From Pontibacillus salipaludis (GTDB lineage: Bacteria > Bacillota > Bacilli > Bacillales > BH030062), in NCBI RefSeq assembly GCF_014642405.1, contig NZ_BMIN01000002.1, positions 124,001 to 188,000 on the forward strand: a stretch of 64,000 nucleotides of DNA, given 5' to 3'. This document shows, one piece after another, positions 8,304 through 16,893 of this stretch. The position numbers were made by a program, and so were the translations under genes. The stretch's first letter is position 1; each line of letters opens with the position of its first letter. Below the pieces are notes generated by a model. That model ran no database searches, had not been told where the DNA came from, and saw only the letters and a list, made by a program, of their open reading frames with translations.

Positions 8304-9497
8304 TTAATAGTGAAATAAATGCCCTAATTTAGATTGCTTTGTGCTTAAATAGCGTTCATTTTCTAAGCGTCGGTCCATTTGAATTGGAACCCGGTCAACT
8401 ACTTCTATACCATACCCTTTTAACCCTGTAATTTTCTTAGGGTTGTTCGTGAGTAGATTTAATTTGGTAATGCCAAGATCTTTTAAAATTTGGGCTCCTA
8501 TCCCGTAATCACGGAGGTCAGCAGCAAATCCTAATTTTTCATTTGCCTCAACTGTATCAAGGCCTTGCTCTTGGAGCTTATAGGCATGCATCTTGTTAAG
8601 AAGCCCAATTCCCCGGCCTTCCTGACGCATGTATAGCAATACACCTTGGCCAGCTTCATCAATTTGCTTTAAGGCAGCATGTAACTGTGGACCACAGTCA
8701 CATCGGTAAGAACCAAATACATCACCGGTAAGGCACTCTGAGTGTACGCGAACCAAGGTAGGCTCGCCGGGCTTAATGTCCCCTTTTACAAGAGCAACGT
8801 GTTCTTTTCCGTCGATCTCATTTGAATACCCAACAGCTCTAAACTCACCATATTCCGTCGGGAGGTTAATTTCAACTTCTCGTTGAACGAGCTTGTCTTC
8901 ACGATTTCGATATTGGATAAGATCTTGAATGGTAATCATCTTTAAATTATGCTCATCGGCCATCTGACGAAGATCTGGTACACGTGCCATTTCGCCGTCG
9001 TCTTTAATAATTTCACAAATCACACCAGCGGGCTCTCCGCCTGCCAATTTAGCCAGATCTACTGCCGCTTCTGTATGACCAGCTCGGCGAAGAACGCCTC
9101 CTTCTTTTGCAAGGAGAGGGAAGACGTGTCCCGGTCGCTTGAAATCTTGAGATTTTGCTTCTGGATTTAAGAGCTGTTGAACCGTAACAGAACGCTCTGC
9201 GGCTGAGATTCCTGTTGATGTTGTTTTATGGTCAATGCTTACTGTAAAAGCTGTTCCATGTGGATCGGTGTTTCGTTCAACCATCGGGAAAAGCTCTAAG
9301 CGGTCAGCCAGTTCTTCTGTTACAGGAGTACAAACAAGCCCCTTCCCATACGTAATCATAAAGTTGATCACTTCAGGTGTTGCATGTTCAGCAAGGGCAA
9401 TCAAGTCGCCCTCATTCTCACGATCTTCGTCGTCACAAACAATGACGACTTTACCTTGTTTCAAATCGTTTAGCGCATCTTGTATTGAATCGAACAT
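8304..9497 (-). CDS. ribBA: Bifunctional 3,4-dihydroxy-2-butanone-4-phosphate synthase / GTP cyclohydrolase II
   Basis: A 397-residue fusion supplying both precursors of riboflavin. Residues 1-200 are the DHBP synthase domain ([13 protein letters not shown] acidic metal loop; [12 protein letters not shown]). Residues 205-397 are GTP cyclohydrolase II, with the zinc cysteines visible in [20 protein letters not shown] and the catalytic [14 protein letters not shown]. The order and length are as in Bacillus RibA. Its ATG at 9497 lies 25 bases after the ribE stop, preceded by a GGAG site. Controlled with the rest of the operon by the upstream FMN riboswitch. Confidence 0.97.
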   Translation of the reverse strand: MFDSIQDALNDLKQGKVVIVCDDEDRENEGDLIALAEHATPEVINFMITYGKGLVCTPVTEELADRLELFPMVERNTDPHGTAFTVSIDHKTTSTGISAAERSVTVQQLLNPEAKSQDFKRPGHVFPLLAKEGGVLRRAGHTEAAVDLAKLAGGEPAGVICEIIKDDGEMARVPDLRQMADEHNLKMITIQDLIQYRNREDKLVQREVEINLPTEYGEFRAVGYSNEIDGKEHVALVKGDIKPGEPTLVRVHSECLTGDVFGSYRCDCGPQLHAALKQIDEAGQGVLLYMRQEGRGIGLLNKMHAYKLQEQGLDTVEANEKLGFAADLRDYGIGAQILKDLGITKLNLLTNNPKKITGLKGYGIEVVDRVPIQMDRRLENERYLSTKQSKLGHLFHY

Positions 9498-9522
9498 ATT
9501 CGTTCACTCCATTTTTTATGGA

Positions 9523-10173
9523 TTATTTAAATCCGTTTTCTGCTAGAAATCCTTCTGTAATGGATGAGGATTTCGCTTGTTGCTGTTGCTTGGATAAGAA
9601 ATTAACAACGTATTTACCAAGCATGTCAATTTCAATGTTTACACGGTCGCCTTTGCCTTTATCACCAAGAACTGTGTGCTCTACAGTGTGAGGGATGAGT
9701 GAGATGGTGATGGTGTTTTGATCTACACCAAATACCGTCAAACTTGTACCATCAACAGCAACTGAGCCTTTATAAACAAAATAGTCCATTAAATCTTCAG
9801 GAAGCTCAATCGTATAATAAATAGCATTAGAGTCTTGTTTTTTACTCGTAATTGTTCCCACACCATCTACGTGCCCTGAAACCATATGACCGCCAAAACG
9901 TCCATCTGCTTTCATTGAGCGTTCCAGGTTCACCTTGCTTCCCGTACTAATCTCACGCAAATTCGTTGCGTGAAACGTCTCAGGCATTACATCAAACCGC
10001 GCTTCTTGGGAAGTAAACTCCGTTACCGTTAAGCATACGCCGTTAACGGAGATGCTATCCCCAAGATGGACATCTTCTAAGACGGTCTGAGCTGTTACCG
10101 TGATTTCCATTGCTTCTTGTCCTTGTTTGATCCCTTTTACAGAACCCATTTCTTCTATAATTCCAGTAAACAT
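9523..10173 (-). CDS. ribE: Riboflavin synthase, alpha subunit
   Basis: Dismutates two molecules of 6,7-dimethyl-8-ribityllumazine to riboflavin and its pyrimidine precursor. The 216 residues begin with the diagnostic MFTGIIEEMG and contain two lumazine-binding repeats (VNGVCLTV near residue 45 in the first and VDGTSLTV near residue 141 in the second). A glutamine-rich tail (KQQQQAKSS) closes the protein. Second gene of the operon, ten bases after ribD. The trimer is expected inside the RibH capsid, as in B. subtilis. Confidence 0.96.
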   Translation of the reverse strand: MFTGIIEEMGSVKGIKQGQEAMEITVTAQTVLEDVHLGDSISVNGVCLTVTEFTSQEARFDVMPETFHATNLREISTGSKVNLERSMKADGRFGGHMVSGHVDGVGTITSKKQDSNAIYYTIELPEDLMDYFVYKGSVAVDGTSLTVFGVDQNTITISLIPHTVEHTVLGDKGKGDRVNIEIDMLGKYVVNFLSKQQQQAKSSSITEGFLAENGFK

Positions 10174-10183
10174 CGTTTCACCT

Positions 10184-11275
10184 CTAACGGTTAGGTTTAG
10201 ATACGATTTTCAAGTCGTTGCCAATATGAACAACCTCTTTTATGTGAAGGTTCAGAGCTTCTTTGAGCGCCTTTATTCCTTGACCGCCAACTGGAGTCGG
10301 AGCGTCTTGACCTCCGATCATTTTAGGGGCGATATAGGTAATGACCTGCTGTACAGAACCGGATCTCAAGAATGCATCATTCACTGTCGCTCCTCCTTCT
10401 ACATAAATGGAGGTAATCCCCTTTTCTCCAAGCAGGTGGAGAGCCTCTTCAACAGTGACATGTGAGCTTGCTACAGTGAGGATATCCACATGTGGAAAAG
10501 CTTTATATTTTTCTCTCTGTTCTTCTGAAACGTTATTCCCTGCTACTAGCCAAGTTGGCGCATCGGGGTTTTGAATGAGGGGTGTTTCAACAGGAGTGCG
10601 CAAATGCGTATCCAGCACAATACGAACAGGGTTCTTTCCTCCATCAGGTAAACGCGTGGTTAGCCGAGGCTGGTCTTTTATCACTGTGTTCACACCTACT
10701 AAAATGGCATCATGTTTATGACGATCTTGATGGACATCGGCTCTTGCCTTCTCACCTGTTATCCACTGGCTCTCACCCGTAACCGTTGCAATCTTCCCAT
10801 CTAAAGACATTGCGTTCTTAAGAGTTACGTAAGGAATTTTCGTTGAAATATAGTGGTAAAAGACTTCATTCAAATCGTCAGCTTGTTCTTTTAAAACATT
10901 GGTGACGACCTCAATGCCTGCTTGCTTCAGCTTCTCCACACCACGCCCAGCTACCTGCGGATTCGGGTCAAGGGTGGCAATCACAGCTCGTTTAATGCCT
11001 GCTTCTACAATACGGTCTGCACATGGTGGTGTTTTCCCGTGGTGACTGCATGGCTCAAGTGTGACATAAATCGTCGCGCCCTCGGCATGGCTACCGGCCA
11101 TATTTAATGCATGGACTTCAGCATGGGCATGGCCTGCTTTTAAGTGAGCCCCCATACCAAGCACCTCTCCATCCTTAACGACAACAGCTCCAACGGCTGG
11201 ATTTGGTGAAGTCTGGCCTTCGGTCGCTTGAGCCATTTCAATAGCTGTTCTCATATACCTCTCATCCTGATTCAC
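10184..11275 (-). CDS. ribD: Bifunctional riboflavin deaminase/reductase
   Basis: Catalyses the second and third steps of riboflavin synthesis. The N-terminal deaminase domain has the zinc motif HAEVHAL and PCSHHGKTPPC (about residues 49-83). The C-terminal reductase domain has LKNAMSLDGKIAT, GVNTVIKDQPRLT and the dinucleotide-binding VEGGATVNDAFL. 363 residues, normal length. Translation starts at GTG 11273-11275 after AGGAGGTG; the ATG two bases upstream is out of frame. First gene of the operon and directly downstream of the leader terminator and FMN riboswitch. Confidence 0.96.
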   Translation of the reverse strand: MNQDERYMRTAIEMAQATEGQTSPNPAVGAVVVKDGEVLGMGAHLKAGHAHAEVHALNMAGSHAEGATIYVTLEPCSHHGKTPPCADRIVEAGIKRAVIATLDPNPQVAGRGVEKLKQAGIEVVTNVLKEQADDLNEVFYHYISTKIPYVTLKNAMSLDGKIATVTGESQWITGEKARADVHQDRHKHDAILVGVNTVIKDQPRLTTRLPDGGKNPVRIVLDTHLRTPVETPLIQNPDAPTWLVAGNNVSEEQREKYKAFPHVDILTVASSHVTVEEALHLLGEKGITSIYVEGGATVNDAFLRSGSVQQVITYIAPKMIGGQDAPTPVGGQGIKALKEALNLHIKEVVHIGNDLKIVSKPNR

Positions 11276-11301
11276 ATTTCCACCTCCTGTCTCATTCCAT
11301 A

Positions 11302-11338
11302 TAAAAAACCCTGAGGAAGATACACTTACCCCAGGGTC
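11302..11338 (-). terminator. Leader terminator controlled by the FMN riboswitch
   Basis: On the minus strand ACCCTGGGG pairs with CCTCAGGGT and is followed by TTTTTTAT, between the riboswitch and the ribD ribosome site. Ends rib transcription early when FMN is bound, by analogy with B. subtilis. Confidence 0.85.
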
Positions 11339-11424
11339 TCAATTGAGTGTTAAAAAAACGGACGCACGTCCAGAATTTTCTGACTACTGCTGGTTTTACA
11401 CTTTGCACCAGTAAAGTCTACTCC

Positions 11425-11570
11425 TATTCCTTCTCCCATCCGGACTTTAACCGTCGGCTCTGGTTTCTCACCAAATCAACCGCAAGAGCATACTCTGCGG
11501 GTCGCGGGCTAGCAAGACGAAGCTTGATCACCGCCGGTTGGGATTTTCACCCGACCCCGAAGGAATTATT
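11425..11570 (-). ncRNA. FMN riboswitch (RFN element)
   Basis: The minus strand reads through the conserved RFN words in order: CTTCGGGGTCGGGTGAAAAT, CCCAACCGGCGGT, AGCCCGCGACC, TTGATTTGGTG, AGAGCCGACGGT, AAGTCCGGATGGGAGAAG. All six-helix junction strands are present. It sits in the ribD leader ahead of a terminator, so it should switch off the operon when flavin mononucleotide is abundant. Confidence 0.97.
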
Positions 11571-11671
11571 CGATTATCAAAATTCTATTGTACACTTACA
11601 CTATAATTTATTTTAGAATCTCACGCAACGAAAAAACACTCACCTATGCTTTATCACACTAAAGTTATAGA

Positions 11672-11760
11672 GCGTGCCAGACACCCTTTCATACTGTAAA
11701 GCCTTACAGAGTGTCTGGCACGCTTTCGCTCTGTAAAGTCTTACAGGGTGCCTGGCACGC
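11672..11760. repeat. Short GTGCCAGACACC inverted repeat, copy 2 (three half-units)
   Basis: Three alternating half-units: GCGTGCCAGACACCC, then GTGTCTGGCACGC, then GGGTGCCTGGCACGC, each separated by a CTGTAAAG(C/T)CTTACAG spacer. The spacer is itself a small palindrome. It fills the gap between the FMN riboswitch and the OsmC-like gene. Confidence 0.8.
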
Positions 11761-11781
11761 TTCACTCGACTAAAGTGCTTT

Positions 11782-12228
11782 TTATTGGATTGATAGTGTT
11801 GGATCCAGAGAGATCTTCACATTGCCTTGTACCGCTCTTGAGATCATGCAGCTTGATTCAGCCTTTTCAACAAGCTTCTTGAGCTTCTCAAACTGAGCCT
11901 CTGTCGCTTCATTTTTCAAAGAAACGACAGGACGGTGAATGATTTCGTCGTATGAAATGACACCTTTTGTTACATCTACAATACCTTCTGAAGTCATGCT
12001 CATGTCATGAAGAGGAAGTTCTGCACGTTCAATCATTGCACCAAGTGTAATGATATAGCATGTCGCTGCCGCTCCAAGAAGCATTTCATCAGGGTTCGTA
12101 CCGACTCCTGGTCCATCCATCTCTGGCGGAATCGAAATCTCGGTTTTCAGACGATCTGTCTCTATTTGACCAACAGAATTGCGCCCACCGGGCCATTCTG
12201 CTGTAAGGTTGAAATGATGCTTTGGCAA
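11782..12228 (-). CDS. OsmC/Ohr family peroxide-detoxifying protein
   Basis: A 148-residue OsmC-like thiol peroxidase, expected to reduce organic hydroperoxides through two cysteines. Both are present: one in LLGAAATCYIITLGAMIERA (about residue 57) and one in KAESSCMISRAVQGNV (about residue 126). The likeness is to the staphylococcal/bacillal OsmC subgroup rather than to Ohr. Start TTG 12226-12228 is supported by a strong AAAGGAGG seven bases before it, with no better ATG. Single gene flanked on both sides by GTGCCAGACACC repeats. No PerR or OhrR site was recognised. Confidence 0.85.
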   Translation of the reverse strand: MPKHHFNLTAEWPGGRNSVGQIETDRLKTEISIPPEMDGPGVGTNPDEMLLGAAATCYIITLGAMIERAELPLHDMSMTSEGIVDVTKGVISYDEIIHRPVVSLKNEATEAQFEKLKKLVEKAESSCMISRAVQGNVKISLDPTLSIQ

Positions 12229-12325
12229 GATAATGCCTCCTTTAACAAGTAAATCCTATCTACACCCAACGTACCACACCTCCCCCTCAAAACAAAGCCA
12301 CCCGCTTTACTACAGTAGTGAACCG

Positions 12326-12418
12326 CAGGGTGCCAGACACCATGCAGTTCTCTAAAGCACTAACGGGTGTCTGGCACCCTGCAGTTCTCTAAAGCATCAA
12401 CGGGTGTCTGGCACGCTT
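12326..12418. repeat. Short GTGCCAGACACC inverted repeat, copy 3 (three half-units)
   Basis: GCAGGGTGCCAGACACC is followed by two tandem half-units of the opposite sense (CGGGTGTCTGGCACCCTGC and CGGGTGTCTGGCACGC) 37-38 bases apart, with GCAGTTCTCTAAAGCA spacers. It lies in the 260-base gap before the CrtN-like gene. Confidence 0.8.
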
Positions 12419-12493
12419 TAGCCTACTACTGTAAGACAGTGGGGGGAGGGTGCTGTATAATGGTGGTACTATGTTTGGAGAGGGTGTGTGGTT

Positions 12494-13963
12494 ATGAATC
12501 GGTATGATGTGATTGTGGTTGGCGCTGGATTTGGGGGATTAACGTCAGCTGCAATGCTTGCTAAAAAGGGGTATTCAGTTGCTGTGCTTGAAGCCTCTAA
12601 TGAGCTTGGAGGTTGTGCTGGTAAATTCGATCGTCATGGGTACCGATTCGGTGCTGGTGCGACAGTTGGAATGGGCTTTGAAAAGGATGGTGTATTAAAG
12701 CGAGTATTCGACGAGCTTGAAATGGATTTACCTCCTATGACATCCTTAGAAACGATCATGAACATTTACACATCAAATGACACGATTCACTACTACCAGG
12801 AAACAAGCCGTTGGTATCAAGAAGTCGACAGAGTATTCCGCTCAAACAGCCAACAAGTGAAACGTTTCTATGAAGAGGTCTTTAAAGTCGGCTCTCGCAT
12901 TGACCAGCTCCTCTTAGATCTACCTGTATTCCCACCAAACCATTGGAAAGACTGGCCAAAGCTTCTCAAGTACGTAAACTCCAATTCAATCGCACTTACT
13001 CCATACATGACTCAAACGGTGATGGATCGGCTTAAATCTTATAACCTTCATCAAGATGAAACATTTTTGTCCTTCTTGAATGGGCAGCTGATGGACAGTG
13101 TTCAAACGACTGCAGACCAATGTCCGGCTTTCCTTGGATATGCAGCCCTACAAACGTTTCATAAAGGCGCTTTTTCTGTACGAGGCGGACTTGCTACTAT
13201 AGCTGAGAGGTTAGCAGAATCAATCAAGGCCAACGGCGGGGAGGTTTTACTTAGAAGACCCGCTATCCATATTGCTCCACAAGATGGCCGCTGGGTGGTC
13301 AAAAGTCGCAGAGACCGCCAATATGAAGCCTCTAAAGTCGTGTTGAATAACTCTCTTCATAACTTCCACCAACTATTCGACCAAGAGGTTCATAAGCAAT
13401 CTGCCATCAAAAAAGATGACCTTACATCTTCCTGGGGAGCGTTTATGCTTTATATAGGAGTAGATGACGTCTTTCCAGAGGACGTGTTATATCACCAAAT
13501 CATTCAGGATAAAACGAAGCCACTGTCAGAAGGAAACCAGTTTCTTCTCTCCCTATCAGGTAAAGGTGACACTCAAATGGCTCCTCACAATAAAAGGGCG
13601 ATCACGATCTCCACTCACACAGAAGTTGCTCAGTGGTGGAAGCGAGATGACTATGAAGATTTAAAAGAGCGGTATACCGAACGAATACTAGATGGCATTG
13701 AAACCCACTTTCCTGACTTTAGATCTCACATTAATGTCTTAATGCCAGGCACACCTGTAACATTTGAAAGATTTGTTAAACGAGATAAAGGTCGTGTGGG
13801 AGGCTATATCCCGAATGGAAGGTTCAGTTGGTTACAACACCAATCTGTTTATACAGGTCTTACAGGCATTTATGCATGCGGAGATACCGTTTTTCCAGGA
13901 GCAGGAACGCTTGGAACTTCTCTATCTGGATGGATGGTAGCTGAGGAAATTCAAAAAGGCTAA
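12494..13963 (+). CDS. FAD-dependent desaturase/isomerase-like oxidoreductase (CrtI/CrtN superfamily)
   Basis: A 489-residue flavoprotein of the phytoene desaturase superfamily. The FAD dinucleotide-binding fold opens the protein (DVIVVGAGFGGLTSAAMLA, then VLEASNELGGCAGKF). The closing FAD motif is GIYACGDTVFPGAGTLGTSLSG. The middle region VRGGLATIAERLAE matches carotenoid desaturases and the prolycopene-isomerase-like group. No phytoene synthase or other carotenoid gene is next to it, so the substrate is uncertain; carotenoid or another polyene are possibilities. ATG 12494 is preferred over GTG 12488, because GGAGAGGG lies nine bases before it. A shared terminator separates it from the convergent MFS gene. 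Confidence 0.8.
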   Translation: MNRYDVIVVGAGFGGLTSAAMLAKKGYSVAVLEASNELGGCAGKFDRHGYRFGAGATVGMGFEKDGVLKRVFDELEMDLPPMTSLETIMNIYTSNDTIHYYQETSRWYQEVDRVFRSNSQQVKRFYEEVFKVGSRIDQLLLDLPVFPPNHWKDWPKLLKYVNSNSIALTPYMTQTVMDRLKSYNLHQDETFLSFLNGQLMDSVQTTADQCPAFLGYAALQTFHKGAFSVRGGLATIAERLAESIKANGGEVLLRRPAIHIAPQDGRWVVKSRRDRQYEASKVVLNNSLHNFHQLFDQEVHKQSAIKKDDLTSSWGAFMLYIGVDDVFPEDVLYHQIIQDKTKPLSEGNQFLLSLSGKGDTQMAPHNKRAITISTHTEVAQWWKRDDYEDLKERYTERILDGIETHFPDFRSHINVLMPGTPVTFERFVKRDKGRVGGYIPNGRFSWLQHQSVYTGLTGIYACGDTVFPGAGTLGTSLSGWMVAEEIQKG

Positions 13964-13996
13964 CACTTGCTAAAAGCACAAGTGTTAGCCCTTTTT
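13954..13996. terminator. Bidirectional terminator between convergent genes
   Basis: GGCTAACACTTG and CAAGTGTTAGCC form a 12-bp stem with A-rich and T-rich flanks. The stem spans the stop codons of both convergent genes. Confidence 0.85.
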
Positions 13997-15184
13997 ACTT
14001 GTATCTAAGGATAACCAGTTCACGAGAACAAGGAGAATACATAAAGCAGAAAAACTATAATAAATAACTCCTGGCATTTCTTTCATCATCACAGCAATTA
14101 TAGGAGGTCCAGCAGCTACCCCAACAAAACGAATACTACTATAAATTGATGTAATCGTGCCCCTTTCCTCCTTAGGGACACCCTCTGTAATGAAAGCATC
14201 CATACATGGTAAAGCAATCCCGATCCCAGCCCCCGCTACTGACAAAATAACTAAAAATAGAGCTAACCCGGTGTTGTCACCAACGAATAAGAAACTCAGC
14301 GCAGCGATGCTATTGCCCGCTACAATCAACCACTTCATCATGACTTTGTTTTCTCCGATTTTACATCCTGACGTGTAAGATGCAATGCAGAGAAACAGAA
14401 GAGGAACGGCTAAGTATAGACCTTTTGCATATCCCAGCTTCTTAAAATCATCTTCCAAAACACTTGAGAAATGAAAAAGCAACCCAAATAATATAAACAT
14501 AAGAACGCCACCCGTAGCGAAAACGGAAAAGATCCAGTGCTTATTTTCCATAATTAAATCTTTCGTATTCTTTATAAACTTGCGCAGCGTTGACTCATGT
14601 TCTTTTTCCTCTTCTTTTGGAACCTTAACAAGGAAAATGACTAGTAAAATGGAAACCAAAGACAGAATCGGTATAAACAAGAACGGAAGGTACCACACAA
14701 CAACAGCCAAAAAAGCCCCTAAAACAGGACTAAGAACTTTGCCGAATGTATTGGCGGTTTCAATGATCCCAAGCCCTTTACTTATCTCTTTTTGATCTTT
14801 GAACATATCTCCAACCGTCGGGATGACAACAGGAAACGCTCCAGAAGCTCCAATCCCTTGTATGAACCTACCTACTAAGATCAGCCAATACGGATTCGGT
14901 AACGACCACGCGGCAAATGTTGCAATTCCGCCTCCTATCGCTACCGTAATAAGACTCGGAATAATCACTTTTTTCCTCCCCCATTTATCGGAGAAATATC
15001 CGAACACAGGAATAAGCGGAATGGCGATGACTGAATAAATTGTGATCACTAAGCTAGACTGAAACGAAGTAATATTCATCTCGCGCTCCATAAGAGGAAG
15101 AACAGGAATTAACATAGAATTACCCAGGGTCATCATAAGGGGAATCGATGCTAGAGCCAATAAGTCCCACCGTTTGTCCTTCAT
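13985..15184 (-). CDS. MFS transporter, probable drug/metabolite exporter
   Basis: A 12-helix major facilitator, 399 residues from the ATG at 15184, which follows AGGAG at eight bases; a longer frame reaches 15250 but has no ribosome site. The motif-A loop GYFSDKWGRKKVI (loop 2-3) and the motif-C-like GRFIQGIGASGAFPVV and ETANTFGKVLSPVLGAF place it in the drug:H+ antiporter (DHA1) group. Substrate cannot be read from sequence. It is convergent with the CrtN-like gene and shares its terminator, with no regulator beside it. Confidence 0.82.
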   Translation of the reverse strand: MKDKRWDLLALASIPLMMTLGNSMLIPVLPLMEREMNITSFQSSLVITIYSVIAIPLIPVFGYFSDKWGRKKVIIPSLITVAIGGGIATFAAWSLPNPYWLILVGRFIQGIGASGAFPVVIPTVGDMFKDQKEISKGLGIIETANTFGKVLSPVLGAFLAVVVWYLPFLFIPILSLVSILLVIFLVKVPKEEEKEHESTLRKFIKNTKDLIMENKHWIFSVFATGGVLMFILFGLLFHFSSVLEDDFKKLGYAKGLYLAVPLLFLCIASYTSGCKIGENKVMMKWLIVAGNSIAALSFLFVGDNTGLALFLVILSVAGAGIGIALPCMDAFITEGVPKEERGTITSIYSSIRFVGVAAGPPIIAVMMKEMPGVIYYSFSALCILLVLVNWLSLDTSKKG

Positions 15185-15349
15185 ACACATTACTCCTACT
15201 ATTAAGAAATTGTCCTTACAGCTAATTTGTGTAAAAGGCAATGGGTTCAATACCCATCATTTATTGGAAGTTCTCGATTTTGTGTAACGCTATTCACAAG
15301 GCGAACAAACTAGAGAGATGATACAATGGAGGAAAAGGAGAGGATTTGC

Positions 15350-16270
15350 TTGAAACAATTAACACACGAAGCATTCAAAAGAGCTCGTAACTGGATCATG
15401 ATGAAAGGACGCCCCCTTGAACAGGCGCTTTTTGCCTACGAATTTGAAGATGGAACAGCGGATGATGTCTTAAACGCTTTACACGCCTATCAAAATGTAG
15501 ACGGCGGCTTTGGTCAGGGACTTGAACCAGACATCCAGCTTCGGGACTCATCTCCTATCGCCACTTCTGTTGCACTACAACACCTAGTTCGATTTGCAGA
15601 TGAACCTAAAGCAGACACGATGATCCGTGAAGCCATTAGATACTTAGAATATTCGTTCTTAGAGGAAAGACAGGGATGGCTGGCCGTACCTGAAAAAAGC
15701 AATGACTATCCCCACGCATTCTGGTGGACCGTTCACAAGAATGGAATGTCATGGATTGATGAAAATTGGGGGAATCCAAGCGCTGAATTAATTGGATACT
15801 TATATTTATTCGAGGAGTACGTAACGGCCTTACCTATTCCAAAGCTTATTGATCAGGCCATGCAACACTTCCTACAATTAGATTCGTTTAAATCGGAGCA
15901 CGAGATCTACTGTTATTTACGCCTATTCGCCATGATCCCGTCCCAGCGCACAGAAAAAGTAGAACGACAATTAACGAAAGCCGTACAATCTCTTGTGAAA
16001 TTAGACAGGGAGAACTGGGAGAAGTATGTACCTTTCCCGCTTAAATTCATCCCGTCACCGGACTCACCAAAATTCGGGATTCCGGACTTTAAACTTGAAG
16101 ACAATCTAGATTTCTTTGTAGAGAAGATTGAAGAAGATGGGAAGTTAACCCCGACTTGGGAGTGGAATGATTACCCTGAAGCTTGGGAAAAAGCAAAGCA
16201 GGAGTGGAGCGGCATCCTTACAGAAGGCACTCTTAGTGCTCTGAATCGTTTTGATCGACTTTCAAACTAA
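15350..16270 (+). CDS. Orphan protein with squalene-cyclase/prenyltransferase-like repeats
   Basis: A 306-residue soluble helical protein. The segment ALHAYQNVDGGFGQGLEPDI resembles the QW-type motif of alpha/alpha-toroid proteins (terpene cyclases, prenyltransferase beta subunits), and further helix pairs (SSPIATSVALQHLVRFA, AIRYLEYSFL) fit that fold. The acidic DXDD motif of a cyclase is not seen, so an enzyme of that class is not claimed. I choose TTG 15350 because AAAGGAGAGG lies six bases before it; ATG 15326, eight codons earlier, has only a weak GAGAG site. The gene stands alone and divergent from the MFS gene. Function not known to me. Confidence 0.7.
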   Translation: MKQLTHEAFKRARNWIMMKGRPLEQALFAYEFEDGTADDVLNALHAYQNVDGGFGQGLEPDIQLRDSSPIATSVALQHLVRFADEPKADTMIREAIRYLEYSFLEERQGWLAVPEKSNDYPHAFWWTVHKNGMSWIDENWGNPSAELIGYLYLFEEYVTALPIPKLIDQAMQHFLQLDSFKSEHEIYCYLRLFAMIPSQRTEKVERQLTKAVQSLVKLDRENWEKYVPFPLKFIPSPDSPKFGIPDFKLEDNLDFFVEKIEEDGKLTPTWEWNDYPEAWEKAKQEWSGILTEGTLSALNRFDRLSN

Positions 16271-16397
16271 GAAGTTTGTAAACGGCACCGTAGCTTAAGC
16301 ATGATCGTGTTGAAGTGCTACGTATACGATCGAACCGCTTATGCTCAAGCATATGCATACATAATCTCAGTTCTCACGATTACCATCCAACCTCATA

Positions 16398-16440
16398 GAA
16401 AAGCCCGGTTTTGCCTTAGTGGCGAAACCGGGTTTTCTTT
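16398..16440. terminator. Bidirectional terminator
   Basis: AAGCCCGGTTTTGCC pairs with GGCGAAACCGGGTT and has A-rich left and T-rich right flanks. It serves the toroid-like gene and the convergent EthD-like gene. Confidence 0.85.
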
Positions 16441-16741
16441 ATTGTGTAATGATCATGCTCGGGGCTTCTGTAAGGTATTCCATAAGATTATCTACATCTG
16501 CTTGGACCTTTTGCCACTGTTCGGAAGATAAGGCTTGTTGTAATATTTCTTGGTTATCAAATTCAATTTCTACGACTAAGTAAACATTTTGCTTTACATT
16601 AATCGTTTCTCCAACAGAATGAATCACTACATTCTTTACACCCTCCACAGCATTCACTAAAGGCATGTGAACTTCTTCGTGTTGATCTTTAAATCCCTGT
16701 TTATCCGTTGGATGTGGGTACATGACTAATATTTTGGCCAT
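16439..16741 (-). CDS. EthD-like dimeric alpha/beta-barrel protein
   Basis: A 100-residue protein of the EthD/ferredoxin-like barrel superfamily. The start (AKILVMYPHPTDKQGFKDQH, then EEVHMPLV) shows the typical strand followed by a His-containing helix, and YLVVEIEFDNQEILQQAL gives the second half. EthD proteins are small helpers or enzymes acting on ring compounds or peroxides; the specific role here is unknown. ATG at 16741 with GGAGG about nine bases upstream. It is divergent from the cydAB-type oxidase genes. Confidence 0.75.
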   Translation of the reverse strand: MAKILVMYPHPTDKQGFKDQHEEVHMPLVNAVEGVKNVVIHSVGETINVKQNVYLVVEIEFDNQEILQQALSSEQWQKVQADVDNLMEYLTEAPSMIITQ

Positions 16742-16893
16742 TGTTAAATCCCTCCTGCCATCTTACATTCCCAATTAAACGAATCGACAAACGACTAGTA
16801 AACCATATTGGGACCATCCCCAAATCCATGCATAATTTCCAATCGGGCACGGCATAACTAAAAACAGATATGAAACGAATAATGAGGTGAGTA

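Noticed and set aside
12494-13963. Carotenoid biosynthesis cluster
   Set aside because: Only one CrtI/CrtN-like enzyme; no phytoene or squalene synthase or glycosyltransferase beside it, so a pathway is not claimed.
16271-16397. Additional gene or RNA between the toroid-like gene and its terminator
   Set aside because: Only partial inverted words and a short open frame without ribosome site.
16742-16893. Rex site before cydA
   Set aside because: Looked for TTGTGAA/TTCACAA words; none present.
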